In this document: piece by piece, positions 45,010 to 53,924 of the stretch | Numbering within the stretch: position 1 is the first letter of the stretch | How the letters are laid out: each line of letters begins with the position of its first letter | From: Rubritalea squalenifaciens DSM 18772 | GTDB taxonomy: Bacteria; Verrucomicrobiota; Verrucomicrobiia; Verrucomicrobiales; Akkermansiaceae | Direction of reading: 5' to 3' | Assembly: GCF_900141815.1 (NCBI RefSeq) | Contig: NZ_FQYR01000003.1 | Location: 186,001-250,000 of the forward strand | DNA length: 64,000 nucleotides | Notes under the pieces: generated by a model | Seen by the model: the letters and a program-made list of their open reading frames with translations, nothing else | What the model was told of the DNA's origin: nothing | Database searches by the model: none | Made by a program: the position numbers and the translations under genes

Positions 45010-45954
45010 TTACAGTTCTCTTAGAATACCCACCGGGGGCATCTCAAGAAACACCTGTCTTGCTGACGATACAACCAATTTAAGGATGTTGTCTGGTACG
45101 GATGGAAGGTTCTCAGGGATATTGATTACAAATTTTGAATCCAACATGGGGTGTGATGGCAAAGTGGTTCCTAATCCAAATTTATTCCGGCAGGAGCGGA
45201 GAGCAAGTACAGTGAGAGGAAAGCAATTATGAGGATAACTATCGAATTCTAACAGACCTAGTTCTTTCTCCATTGAAGATTGTGTACGAAGAAAATATTC
45301 GTCACAAACATTAACGATTGTTTTGCTAAGCTTGTTGATGTCGTCCCAGTTTTCAAATAAATCACTATATAGTCCCAAATCAGGTAGATTATCTACATTG
45401 TCTTTAGGGGATAGTTTTTCATGTATGAGTAAATACAGTTTTATTACATATCCGGCGAACTCTTTGTCTTTTGGCCAGCCCGAAAATACCTTTCCCACGT
45501 AGTTTTTTCCAAAACACAGGTCAGTTTGACTGCGATAAATCCTTTCACCTAGCCATAATGCTTCACTCCACCGATTGAATGTTAGTAATAAGCAGAATAA
45601 TGGATAGGCAGTATAATAGTTAATATTTGATCTTGGTTCAGCTTCATTACGAAGGAGCAGGTCGTACCTCATTGTCATCAGAAATACGTGTAGGAACTTG
45701 TAATCCAACATCCGAGCTCCTGAAGAACTTACGTCACCAGTGTTATCCCACAATTCTTTTAGAAAGTAATTATGCCACCATACAGAGAGGTTCCGTAAGC
45801 GGGATGCTTGTAAGGTTATCGATTTAAGATCATAAGTATCGGATAATTCAAATATGGTGGATACCGAGTCATCAAGCAACCTAGCTTTGTTATCGTTTTT
45901 GTTTAGCCATCGGACTATTTCGTTATAGTTTTTAACTGGGGTAAAATGCTTCAT
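45010..45954 (-). CDS. Unrecognised AT-rich orphan protein
   Basis: 314 residues, no signal or convincing membrane segment, mostly helical and aromatic-rich (LRNLSVWWHNYFLKELWDN; YTAYPLFCLLLTFNRWSEALWLGERIYR). The repeat-like helices with Trp/Tyr would suit a TPR-like or all-alpha scaffold. Clearly lower GC than the genes on both sides. It lies 50 bases downstream of the toxin gene on the same strand, next to a toxin-antitoxin pair, so it may be imported cargo. I cannot assign a function. Confidence 0.6.
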   Translation of the reverse strand: MKHFTPVKNYNEIVRWLNKNDNKARLLDDSVSTIFELSDTYDLKSITLQASRLRNLSVWWHNYFLKELWDNTGDVSSSGARMLDYKFLHVFLMTMRYDLLLRNEAEPRSNINYYTAYPLFCLLLTFNRWSEALWLGERIYRSQTDLCFGKNYVGKVFSGWPKDKEFAGYVIKLYLLIHEKLSPKDNVDNLPDLGLYSDLFENWDDINKLSKTIVNVCDEYFLRTQSSMEKELGLLEFDSYPHNCFPLTVLALRSCRNKFGLGTTLPSHPMLDSKFVINIPENLPSVPDNILKLVVSSARQVFLEMPPVGILREL

Positions 45955-46004
45955 AGATAACGATGCTGTCTTAGCTTTAATTACTTCAAGGAGAGAGTTT
46001 TCTA

Positions 46005-46322
46005 TTAGATAGGAAAATAACTCTCCTTCGTCTGTAGGTGAAAGTCCATGTATTCGTGGAGGACGCGGGCGGTTTCTACGGTGCTGTTTTTGACCCGGTA
46101 GACGTAGTAGTGGTGCTGGACACGGTAGGTGCGGCAGCCTTCGGCTAGGTCGTCACGGCTCTTGCTGCCGATGCCGAATGGGTCTGCGGTGATCTCTTCC
46201 AGTGCTTTTGTTAGATAGCCTTTGTAAGTATCTAACTGCTCAATTCCCCATGTTTCGTAGGTATAGGCGTAGATGGAGATGAGGTCTTCCTCTGCGAGAA
46301 GGGAGAGTTTGTAATCAGCCAT
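46005..46322 (-). CDS. ParE/RelE-family toxin
   Basis: 105 residues. YKLSLLAEEDLISIYAYTYETWG, then GCRTYRVQHHYYVYRV, and a C-terminal VLHEYMDFH match the ParE branch of the RelE/ParE superfamily, in which toxins poison gyrase or cut mRNA. It starts 3 bases after the stop of the antitoxin gene. With the antitoxin upstream it forms a classic type II module. Confidence 0.88.
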   Translation of the reverse strand: MADYKLSLLAEEDLISIYAYTYETWGIEQLDTYKGYLTKALEEITADPFGIGSKSRDDLAEGCRTYRVQHHYYVYRVKNSTVETARVLHEYMDFHLQTKESYFPI

Positions 46323-46325
46323 GCT

Positions 46326-46595
46326 TTACGGCTGCTTAGCTTTCACTCTTGCGATGGCAGCCAATGCTAGGTCATCCATAGAGCGGGTGGAGATTTCTCC
46401 CTTGTCGAGCTGGGCGAAGCCTTCGTTCACGGCTTCTTTGACCTTCTTGTACTCGAGGAATTCCTGATACTCTTTCTCTGAAGTCATCACGACCGTGAGG
46501 CGACCATGTTTGGTGATGCCGACTGGGTGCTGGAGAGCGGAGTCGATGACCCGGCCCAGGTGCTGCTTGGCTTCGTTGGCGGTGAATGTTTCCAT
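46326..46595 (-). CDS. Phd/YefM-family antitoxin
   Basis: 89 residues from ATG 46595, chosen because AGAGGA lies upstream and METFTANEAKQHLGRVIDSAL is the normal Phd/YefM start; longer in-frame starts up to 46643 would run through the promoter and operator. KHGRLTVVMTSEKEYQEF is the second family motif. The N-terminal part binds DNA and the C-terminal tail wraps the toxin. It precedes the ParE-like gene by 3 bases, and autoregulation is expected at the palindrome just upstream. Confidence 0.88.
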   Translation of the reverse strand: METFTANEAKQHLGRVIDSALQHPVGITKHGRLTVVMTSEKEYQEFLEYKKVKEAVNEGFAQLDKGEISTRSMDDLALAAIARVKAKQP

Positions 46596-46610
46596 GGTGG
46601 TTCCTCTTTT

Positions 46611-46634
46611 CATCCAAATTAGATGTTTTGGATG
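46611..46634 (-). promoter_or_regulatory. Palindromic operator of the toxin-antitoxin operon
   Basis: A perfect inverted repeat CATCCAAA-N8-TTTGGATG lies 16-39 bases upstream of the antitoxin start. It overlaps a minus-strand promoter match (TTGCAA at 46643-46638, TAATTT at 46621-46616, 16-base spacer), the usual place for repression by an antitoxin-toxin complex. Confidence 0.65.
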
Positions 46635-46643
46635 ATTTTGCAA
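46616..46643 (-). promoter_or_regulatory. Candidate promoter of the toxin-antitoxin operon
   Basis: On the minus strand TTGCAA and TAATTT are 16 bases apart; transcription would begin near 46609, about 14 bases before the antitoxin ATG. The match is interleaved with the palindromic operator. Confidence 0.5.
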
Positions 46644-46651
46644 GCAGGGGT

Positions 46652-47245
46652 TTACGTCCTACTCGAGTTCTGCCAGACGATGTCGATCTGCCAGTCGAGT
46701 TTTTGGTAGAAGCTTTGGAGGGTGGACTGGGCGTTCTGGCGGGCGGCTTGGAAGTTTTCATCGGAGGCGGCAGTGGACTCGACGAGTTTCTGGGCCTGCT
46801 TCATGGCGGTATCGCGGAGGCGGGCTTCATTGTCCTTGTTGGTGAACCATTTCTTTTTCACCACATCGTAGGTGCGGCTGGCTTCGTGATCTACCCGAGC
46901 GGATGTGACCTGAGGCTGGGGCAGAGTGAGTGTGGCGGTACGCTGGACCTGATCGATCCGGGAAATGGTGGCCTTGCTGAGATCGATGGTCAGGAGGGCG
47001 TCTCCACGGATGATCCAGGTGCCTTTGTACTGGTCGTTCTCGCCTTCGAGGATGTCTGAGATGATGACCTTGGTGGAGACGAGCTCGGACATCTGCTGGA
47101 GTTCTTCCACGGTGGGGCCGGCGGAGAGGATCTCAGTAGGAGATTCATCGTAGAACTCCCGCTTCACAAAATAGAGACCGAAGAGCAGGACAGCGGCGAT
47201 GAGGATGGCCGCAAGGAGTCCGAGAGTCTGGTTGATTTTTAGCAT
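46652..47245 (-). CDS. DUF4230-family membrane-anchored protein
   Basis: 197 residues from ATG 47245, which starts at the membrane anchor (MLKINQTLGLLAAILIAAVLLFGLYFV); earlier in-frame starts up to 47380 run across a small gene. The periplasmic part has VSTKVIISDILEGENDQYKG, WIIRGDALLTIDLSKATI and a QPQVTSARVDHEASRTYDV region, which I recognise as DUF4230. Its biochemical role is not established. It follows the 55-residue membrane protein by 49 bases. Confidence 0.75.
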   Translation of the reverse strand: MLKINQTLGLLAAILIAAVLLFGLYFVKREFYDESPTEILSAGPTVEELQQMSELVSTKVIISDILEGENDQYKGTWIIRGDALLTIDLSKATISRIDQVQRTATLTLPQPQVTSARVDHEASRTYDVVKKKWFTNKDNEARLRDTAMKQAQKLVESTAASDENFQAARQNAQSTLQSFYQKLDWQIDIVWQNSSRT

Positions 47246-47294
47246 TGAGTATACGTACCCGTCGCTGTGGTGAAATGTTTCAAGAGGGAGGTGG

Positions 47295-47462
47295 CTACTC
47301 GACCGCTTCGTAACCCGTATTGATGCCTTTCCATTTGGCTGGGAGGGGTTCGCCCTGATTGGTGATGACGCCAGTAACATAGAGTCCTAACATGGCGAGC
47401 GCGGCCAGGATGAGGACGATGAGAAGAGCTTTCTTGGATTTGTTCGGTTTACCAGATTGCAC
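47295..47462 (-). CDS. Small membrane protein (55 residues)
   Basis: A GTG at 47462-47460 opens a frame of 55 codons: a basic N-terminus (QSGKPNKSKK), one membrane helix at about 12-33 (LLIVLILAALAMLGLYVTGVI), and a short tail rich in Pro/Trp/Gly (EPLPAKWKGINTGYEAVE). It lies just upstream of the DUF4230 gene in the same direction. No ATG start and no clear Shine-Dalgarno sequence are seen, so it is a reasonable but unproven gene. Confidence 0.5.
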   Translation of the reverse strand: MQSGKPNKSKKALLIVLILAALAMLGLYVTGVITNQGEPLPAKWKGINTGYEAVE

Positions 47463-47690
47463 AAATCAGGACGCTAACAGGCTTTTCGCGTTTTACAATG
47501 AATGAATGCTGACGGTCTGGATCTCTCGGTTAAGCTACTAGTTGCGCAGCTTAGGGGCAAATTGTGCTCCTGTATTGTGCCGGGGCTGGATTTTGTGTTC
47601 AGTCGTTCGCGGCACAAGTCCACTCCTTGTGCTCAAGCGCAGTAGGTGCAAGCCTGCTAGCAAATTCACGCATTCTCATCGATACATCAC

Positions 47691-49682
47691 ATGATTAAAA
47701 AAACTGTTTTCAGTTGTCTTGTGTTCACCGCTTCCGCCTTCGTGTCAGCGGGTGAACCATGTTCCATTATTCCCATGCCTGCCCAAGTGGCGGTGAAGCA
47801 AGGCCATTTCACGATCAGCCAGGATACGGTGATTGTGGCTCCGGAGTCCTTGGCCACAGAGGCTGCGGCTCTTCGTGACAGGCTTGCTCCTGCCACTGGA
47901 TTGAACTTGGAAATCAAAGGGCAAGCAGCAGGTCCACAGATCAAGCTGGCTCTGGATAAAAGTTTGCGAGAGCTGGGCCGTGAGGGATACCGCTTGGATG
48001 TGGTGGAGAAAGGAATCGTGATCAGGGCAGCTGATCCTGCAGGCGCCTTCTACGGGGTCATGTCTCTGCTCCAGCTTCTGCCTGCGGAGGTGGTTTCGAA
48101 GCAAGCTGTAGAAGCCAAGTGGGAGGTTCCTTTTGTTTCGATCCAGGACAAGCCTCGCTTTGCTTGGCGGGCATTCATGCTGGATGAGGCGCGTTATTTT
48201 AAAGGTGAGCAGGAGGTTCTCAAGCTGATCGACCAGATGGCGGCGCTCAAGATGAACGTCTTTCACTGGCATTTGACCGATGACCAAGGCTGGCGCATCG
48301 AAATCAAGAAGTACCCGAAACTGACCTCAGTAGGAAGCAAGCGGAAGGACACCCAGATTGGTGGGTGGAACAGCAAGAACTACTCCGGTGAACCTCATGA
48401 AGGCTACTACACGCAGGAACAGATCAAAAAGATCGTGGCGTATGCGCAGGACAGGCACATCACCATTGTGCCGGAAATTGGGATGCCAGGACATGCCCAG
48501 GCAGCTATTGCAGCGTATCCTTGGTTAGGTACGAAGAATGAAGAGGTCGAGGTTTCCACTAGATTTGGTAAGCACTTCCACACCTACAACCCGGCTAGTG
48601 ATAAGGTGTACCAGGCGATGTACGATATCTTCGACGAAGTCATTGCCCTTTTCCCTTCACCGATCATCCACATCGGTGGTGACGAGGTGCGCTACGATCA
48701 CTGGAAAGAAAGCGAAGAGGTGAAAGCACTGATGAAGCGTGAGAAGCTGAAGACCAATGCCGACGTGCAGATCTACTTCACCAACAGGATTGCCAAGATC
48801 GTGGAGTCCAAGAAACGCAACATCATGGGCTGGAATGAGATCATGGGGGTCAACGTCCACGGTGGCTTGAATGCTGGCGATGAGGCCGAGGCGGCAAAGC
48901 TTTCGCCAGATACTGTCGTCCATTTCTGGAAGGGTAGCATGGAGCTGGCCAAGCAGGCCGTGAAGGACGGCCACCGCATTGTGAACTCCGTGCACTCATC
49001 TACTTATCTGGACTATGGTTACGGCTCTATTTCCCTGCAGAAAGCCTATTCCTTTGATCCGGTCATCAAGGGGCTAACGAAGGATGAGGAGAAGAATATC
49101 ATCGGTACCGGTTGCCAGATGTGGGGGGAGTGGATCCCGACGGTGGAGCGTATGGAGCAGCAGATCTATCCGCGCTTGGCAGCTTATGCTGAGGTGGGCT
49201 GGACTCCACTGGAGCAGAAGGATTACGCTTCTTTCAAGGAGCGTATGAAAGGGCAGCTGAAGCGATGGGATCTCCAAGGTATCCACTATGCCAAGGACCA
49301 GGTGGCCAAGATTTCCAAGGAGGATTTCTTCAACCATGTGAAGATTGACGAATGGAAGCCGGCACAGGTGACCGAGGAGTGGAAGGAAGTGGAGTTCCAG
49401 ACTGCCGGGCAGTTCAAAAATGCCGGAGTGTACGAGGTGGTGTTCCTCTATGAGAAAGGCCTCCATGCGCTGGAGGTGAGCGAGGTCTCACTCTGTGAAG
49501 ACGGTAAGGCTGTGTCCGTGGACAAACACAATGCCTTCAGTGGTGGTCAGCTCAAGGATATCGTCTACAAACTAAAGCTGGAGAAGGTGAAGCCTGGAGC
49601 CAGCTATACCCTGCGCGCCAAAATCAAGGGCTCCGGCGGTACGGATTCCCTCGGGGTGATCAAGATCCGTGCAGCGGAGTAA
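47691..49682 (+). CDS. GH20 beta-N-acetylhexosaminidase, secreted
   Basis: 663 residues with a signal peptide (about 1-20). A GH20b-type N-terminal domain (IIPMPAQVAVKQGHFTISQD) is followed by the catalytic TIM barrel: FAWRAFMLDEARYFKG, MNVFHWHLTDDQGWRIEIKKYP, and HIGGDEVRYDHW, whose Asp331-Glu332 pair is the family's catalytic dyad (substrate-assisted mechanism). A beta domain of about 110 residues closes the protein. It should release N-acetylglucosamine or N-acetylgalactosamine from glycans in the periplasm or outside, fitting a polysaccharide or mucin-type glycan user. A bidirectional terminator follows. Confidence 0.95.
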   Translation: MIKKTVFSCLVFTASAFVSAGEPCSIIPMPAQVAVKQGHFTISQDTVIVAPESLATEAAALRDRLAPATGLNLEIKGQAAGPQIKLALDKSLRELGREGYRLDVVEKGIVIRAADPAGAFYGVMSLLQLLPAEVVSKQAVEAKWEVPFVSIQDKPRFAWRAFMLDEARYFKGEQEVLKLIDQMAALKMNVFHWHLTDDQGWRIEIKKYPKLTSVGSKRKDTQIGGWNSKNYSGEPHEGYYTQEQIKKIVAYAQDRHITIVPEIGMPGHAQAAIAAYPWLGTKNEEVEVSTRFGKHFHTYNPASDKVYQAMYDIFDEVIALFPSPIIHIGGDEVRYDHWKESEEVKALMKREKLKTNADVQIYFTNRIAKIVESKKRNIMGWNEIMGVNVHGGLNAGDEAEAAKLSPDTVVHFWKGSMELAKQAVKDGHRIVNSVHSSTYLDYGYGSISLQKAYSFDPVIKGLTKDEEKNIIGTGCQMWGEWIPTVERMEQQIYPRLAAYAEVGWTPLEQKDYASFKERMKGQLKRWDLQGIHYAKDQVAKISKEDFFNHVKIDEWKPAQVTEEWKEVEFQTAGQFKNAGVYEVVFLYEKGLHALEVSEVSLCEDGKAVSVDKHNAFSGGQLKDIVYKLKLEKVKPGASYTLRAKIKGSGGTDSLGVIKIRAAE

Positions 49683-49694
49683 GTAGTTAGAATT

Positions 49695-49735
49695 AGAGGG
49701 GCGGTGTGGCTTAGTTGCTACACCGCCTCTTTTGT
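49695..49735. terminator. Bidirectional terminator after the hexosaminidase gene
   Basis: GCGGTGTGGC pairs with GCTACACCGC (one mismatch), extended by AGAGG/CCTCT, with a T-rich tail on the plus side; it lies between two converging genes. Confidence 0.8.
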
Positions 49736-49745
49736 TTGAGAGGTA

Positions 49746-51188
49746 CTACGGGGTGACGAGGATGCGGTAGAAATTTTCGCCACTTGTTAGTGGGGTGGTG
49801 AAGAGAAGCTGGGTGGAGTCGTCTGATGCCTGATGCGGGGCAGAGATGGACCAGCCTGCAGAGGTGCGGGTGGCGAGGGTGGTCCAATCCAGTGAGTCGA
49901 GGCTAGAGGAGTGCTGGATTTCCAGGGTCACGGAGTTGAGATTGTTCTGGTGAGGGAGGGTGAGTGTGAGGTCCGAGCTGTCGCTGCTGATGATATCAGG
50001 CCGGGACTCGGGATTGGCTGGGTTGGTGCCGGTGAGAGCCTCGATGAGGTTACTCACACCGTCGTTGTCCGAATCTGCGCTGAGATCCGGTGCGGGGGAG
50101 TTGGCGTTGTCGCCGAGGTAAGCCCCGGCACCAGTGGCGGGGAGATTGGTAGCGGTGTTGTTTTCAAAGGCCAGAGGTAAGGCCGCCAGAGTTTCCTCGG
50201 TGATGGCGGGGTCCGGGCGCTGGAAGCGGTAATAGTCTACGTAGGCGATGAGGTCGGGATTGAAAGAAGCTCCATCGAGCACCGAGTAGTTGTGCTGGAA
50301 CTGGGAGGCATGGTCTCCGCTGTTGTAGTAGACGTTACTCATGCTACTCCAGTCCGTGTAGGTGGTGAGTCCTACTTGGAGAGTCTGGCCGAAATTTGGA
50401 AATTGCTGCTGGGGAACTGAGGGGCTCTCAATGTAGCGGTTTTCCACGATCCATGGGCCGTCATCGTGTTTGCGCATGGTGACGATGGTATTGCCGACGC
50501 GTACCATCTGGAGAGTGACGTATTGGGCGGAGGCGTTGTCAGCAGGGACGCCGTGAGTGTTGTAGTAGAGAGTGGATGTGCCGTTGGAGGTGGTTTTGAC
50601 CTCGTACTGCCAGGTGTTGGGGTTTCCGGCACAACCGAAGGATAGGAAGAGGTAGTTTTCTCCGTCAGGTGTCCAGTCGGTAGTGTAGTGGCCAGGCTGT
50701 CCTTCCGCTGGAGATGGGTAGGTGGGCGTGCCGGCTGGGGCGGGATCTGGAGCTGCTGAGCTGATATTTCTGGGATTGCGGACGAAGATGCCGGCGAGGG
50801 AAAAGGCTCGGGATGGAGGGCCGGATTGCTCGGAGAATGTGCCGTCGTTTGGCAGGGTGCTGTTGGTGCCGCGGCGAGTGACGCGCATGCGGGTGGTGAG
50901 GACGAAGTCCCCGGTGATTTCCTTGTAGACGAGGACGCCTTTGAGGTCGGCATACCAGGAGGATGTGTGCGGGGCCATCACCATGTGACCAGGAGCATAG
51001 CTGGGATTAAAATCCCACAGCTCCAGCTGGTCGGCATCCCACCCTTCAGTCTGATATAGGCGGCTCCATTGGGGCTGAGTGAGTGAGGTGGTGAACTCAT
51101 CGCCGAGGGCTTGGAGATCATCAGCCTGGAGGGAGGCAGACGCGTGGAAAACAAGGAGGCTGGATAGCAGAGGTCTAGTGAATGACAT
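49746..51188 (-). CDS. Secreted protein with lectin-like domain, TSP3-type repeat and C-terminal beta domain
   Basis: 480 residues with a signal peptide (about 1-22). Residues about 25-310 look like a concanavalin-type beta sandwich (WDFNPSYAPGHMVMAPHTSSWYADLKG; TGDFVLTTRMRV; YLFLSFGCAGNPNTWQYEVK), close to DUF1349/LamG-like folds. Then comes a calcium-type repeat DLSADSDNDGVSNLIEALTG and a final beta domain ending in SGENFYRILV, a tail I associate with secreted verrucomicrobial proteins. Probably extracellular glycan binding; no catalytic residues recognised. Confidence 0.7.
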   Translation of the reverse strand: MSFTRPLLSSLLVFHASASLQADDLQALGDEFTTSLTQPQWSRLYQTEGWDADQLELWDFNPSYAPGHMVMAPHTSSWYADLKGVLVYKEITGDFVLTTRMRVTRRGTNSTLPNDGTFSEQSGPPSRAFSLAGIFVRNPRNISSAAPDPAPAGTPTYPSPAEGQPGHYTTDWTPDGENYLFLSFGCAGNPNTWQYEVKTTSNGTSTLYYNTHGVPADNASAQYVTLQMVRVGNTIVTMRKHDDGPWIVENRYIESPSVPQQQFPNFGQTLQVGLTTYTDWSSMSNVYYNSGDHASQFQHNYSVLDGASFNPDLIAYVDYYRFQRPDPAITEETLAALPLAFENNTATNLPATGAGAYLGDNANSPAPDLSADSDNDGVSNLIEALTGTNPANPESRPDIISSDSSDLTLTLPHQNNLNSVTLEIQHSSSLDSLDWTTLATRTSAGWSISAPHQASDDSTQLLFTTPLTSGENFYRILVTP

Positions 51189-51366
51189 GAGGTTTTGTCT
51201 TTCTGAGGGTTGATGCGGGATTTGAGAGTTGAGTTTTCGGGGTTAGGGGCTTAGTACCCTGTCAGTCTGGAGAGACGGGCAGAGCATTTTTTGTCCCATA
51301 GAACCTATTTAGGGGCTAGATTATCTCAGGTAACGAAAAAAAATCCTATCCAAATAAATCGTCACG

Positions 51367-52332
51367 ATGCCGACAGTGGAAGAAAAAGAAATCAGACTGG
51401 AGTTTGAGACTCCACAGTTTTTGCATGCACTCTTCGCTAACGAGCCGAAGGAGCTCAGGTACATGGAGGATAAGCTGGGTGTGAAAGCCGTGACGCGTGA
51501 AGGTTGGATGCTGCTCAAGGGTGAGCATGCGGCTGTCGAGCAGGCGAAGCAGGCCATGCTGGATCTGGAAGAGGCTCGCCGCAGCGGCTCGGATATTTCC
51601 GCCAAGGATTTCCGCATGGCCATCGATGTGGCTGGCACCGGAGGTGAGACCGGAGTGGCGGACATGGGCAAGGTGAAGTTACTAGGCTCCAGCGGGCGCA
51701 AGCCCGTGGTGCCCCGCACGCCTCAGCAGGTACGCTACATCGAGGCGATGGCGGACCACGACGTGATTTTCGGGCTCGGGCCAGCAGGTACCGGCAAGAC
51801 CTATTTGGCAATGGCGATGGCGCTGAGCATGCTCAAGGCGCGCCTGATCAGCCGGATTGTGCTGACGCGTCCTGCCGTGGAGGCTGGCGAGGCGCTGGGC
51901 TTCCTGCCCGGTGATTTACAGGAGAAGGTAGCTCCCTACCTGCGCCCTCTCTACGATGCCATGCACGATATGCTCGATCCTGAACAGGGTAAACGCTACA
52001 TGGAAGACGGTACGATTGAAATTGCACCTCTGGCTTACATGCGCGGTAGAACGCTTTCCAATGCCTTCATCATCATGGATGAGGCTCAAAACACGACCCA
52101 GGAGCAGATGCTGATGATGCTAACCCGTATCGGTGAGGGCTCAGTCTGTGTGGTCACGGGGGATACGTCCCAGATCGACCTGAAGAAGGGCGTGCCGAGT
52201 GGCTTGTTAGAGGCCGAGCGTATCCTGAAAGGGGTGGATGGCGTGTCCTTCTTACGCTTCACGGGGAGCGACGTGGTACGTCACCCTGTGGTGTCCCGCA
52301 TCATCTCTGCTTACGAGAAGGGGCGGGAGTAG
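51367..52332 (+). CDS. phoH: PhoH-family ATPase
   Basis: 321 residues. An N-terminal KH-like part (about 1-100) comes before the PhoH core: QVRYIEAMADHDVIFGLGPAGTGKTYLAMAMA with the Walker A near residue 138, RPAVEAGEALGFLPGDLQEKVAPYLRPLYD, the Walker B-like FIIMDEAQNTTQEQMLMMLTRIG, and CVVTGDTSQIDL. PhoH-like proteins bind RNA and, in many bacteria, travel with ybeY and the 7TM-HD gene; here those two lie 3-5 kb downstream rather than adjacent. Cytoplasmic. Confidence 0.95.
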   Translation: MPTVEEKEIRLEFETPQFLHALFANEPKELRYMEDKLGVKAVTREGWMLLKGEHAAVEQAKQAMLDLEEARRSGSDISAKDFRMAIDVAGTGGETGVADMGKVKLLGSSGRKPVVPRTPQQVRYIEAMADHDVIFGLGPAGTGKTYLAMAMALSMLKARLISRIVLTRPAVEAGEALGFLPGDLQEKVAPYLRPLYDAMHDMLDPEQGKRYMEDGTIEIAPLAYMRGRTLSNAFIIMDEAQNTTQEQMLMMLTRIGEGSVCVVTGDTSQIDLKKGVPSGLLEAERILKGVDGVSFLRFTGSDVVRHPVVSRIISAYEKGRE

Positions 52333-52403
52333 TTTAGTTTTTCTTGTAATAGGGGGAGTCATTCTTCTCATGATATGGCAAGGTGCTCTTGTACCCACTC
52401 ATT

Positions 52404-53918
52404 ATGAAAAGACTGCTTCTATTTCTGCTACTGATCACCTCGGTTGTTGCCAAACCTCTCACGCCGAACATTGTATTTATTCTAACAGATGATCAGGGGT
52501 GGACGGATCTGGAGGGCTTCAATGAGTACAGTAGCAAGTACTATCAGACTCCTGTCTTGAAGAAGCTGGCAGCGGAAGGGTTTTGTTTTCAAAGAGCCTA
52601 CGTCGAGCCTGTCTGTTCACCTACACGGGCAGATATTCTGACCGGTCTGTATCCGACCCGCCATCACATGTACACGGTGACGGATCCCAAGGACTCAGCC
52701 AAGCATCAGCTTGGAAGACGCAAGAATGAGAGACAGCTGGACACAAAGTTTACTACCATCAGCGAGTTGCTCTCCAAGCAGGGATATCGCTGCGCGCAGA
52801 TCGGAAAATGGCATTTGGGTAAGGCTGGCACAGATACGGGCCCGAAGGCACGTGGATTTGAGATCACCTATGGGGGGAGTTCGCAGGGGATGCCTGGGGG
52901 TGGCAAGAGTTCCACGACTGGGCCGCAAGGTCCGAAAGGTGGGAAATACTGGGCGGCTGAGGATGGATCTTTTCCGTTTCTGGCAAATCTCCCGGCCAAT
53001 GGAAAGAAGGGTCAGTATCTCACCGACCGACTGACTGACGAGGCGCTGAAGGCAATGGAGGTGATGAAGGCGGAACCCTTCTTCCTGTATTTTCCGCATT
53101 ATGGAGTGCACGCCCCAGTGCAGGCTCCGCAGTCAGACATCGATCTCTATAAGAACCAAAAGAAAGATCCCAAGCATCCGGGTCACAAGAATGCGGACTA
53201 TGCGGGAATGGTTAGCTCTATTGATCGCAGTGTGGAACGAGTGGTGAAGTATCTGGAGGAGACGGAGGATCCGCGTAGTCCCGGGAAAAAGCTGATCGAG
53301 AATACCTTTCTCGTATTCATGAGTGACAATGGCGCGACCAGCCGGACGGATAACCTTCCGCTGGTCGGTAAAAAAGCGACTCCCTATGAGGGTGGCGTAC
53401 GTGTGCCTCTCATTATCAAATGGAAGGACTATCGTGGAGGTACCGAGACTCCGGTACATGCGGTTGATTTCTTTGCGACGATCGGTGAGCTGTGTGGGGT
53501 TAAGTCTCTGCCTGAGACAGACGGCGTTTCCATCCTTCCCTTGTTAGAAGGGAAGGAGATCGAGGAAAGAGGGCTCTTCAGGCATCAACCCGTGCATGTC
53601 TCAGGGGCTCCATCCTCCACGATTATCAAGGGTAGGTACAAGCTGCTCCTTCAATACAATAGCCCGGACTCCAAGAAATACCTGGGCTACGGTCACTATG
53701 AGTTTTACGACCTGGAGTCACCAGAGGGTGAGCAGCTCAATCTGGCCGAGGGGTTAGACCTGGCTGCACCAGCCCTGGATCAAGCATTCAAAAACAAGCA
53801 GCACAAGGAGGTGTTTCTACAGCTGGCCAAAGAACTCAATCAGTGGCTAGCGGATACTGACGCCGCCTTGCCCTATGAGAAGGGGACTAAGAAACCTGTC
53901 AAATTACCCAAATGGTAA
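52404..53918 (+). CDS. Secreted sulfatase (formylglycine-type arylsulfatase family)
   Basis: 504 residues from ATG 52404; an upstream GTG at 52383 would precede the signal peptide (MKRLLLFLLLITSVVA). NIVFILTDDQGW holds the first metal-binding Asp pair (29-30). CSPTRADILTG gives the C-x-P-x-R motif with Cys71 as the residue converted to formylglycine, and GKWHLG and FLVFMSDNGA complete the family pattern. It removes sulfate from glycans or aryl sulfates in the periplasm or outside. With the GH20 enzyme nearby it suggests use of sulfated amino-sugar glycans. An anaerobic or FGE-type maturase is not in this window. Confidence 0.93.
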   Translation: MKRLLLFLLLITSVVAKPLTPNIVFILTDDQGWTDLEGFNEYSSKYYQTPVLKKLAAEGFCFQRAYVEPVCSPTRADILTGLYPTRHHMYTVTDPKDSAKHQLGRRKNERQLDTKFTTISELLSKQGYRCAQIGKWHLGKAGTDTGPKARGFEITYGGSSQGMPGGGKSSTTGPQGPKGGKYWAAEDGSFPFLANLPANGKKGQYLTDRLTDEALKAMEVMKAEPFFLYFPHYGVHAPVQAPQSDIDLYKNQKKDPKHPGHKNADYAGMVSSIDRSVERVVKYLEETEDPRSPGKKLIENTFLVFMSDNGATSRTDNLPLVGKKATPYEGGVRVPLIIKWKDYRGGTETPVHAVDFFATIGELCGVKSLPETDGVSILPLLEGKEIEERGLFRHQPVHVSGAPSSTIIKGRYKLLLQYNSPDSKKYLGYGHYEFYDLESPEGEQLNLAEGLDLAAPALDQAFKNKQHKEVFLQLAKELNQWLADTDAALPYEKGTKKPVKLPKW

Positions 53919-53924
53919 TCCGGC

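Noticed and set aside
47246-47380. Longer N-terminus for the DUF4230 protein
   Set aside because: It lies before the membrane anchor, runs over the small membrane gene and has a Ser/Arg-rich sequence unlike a leader.
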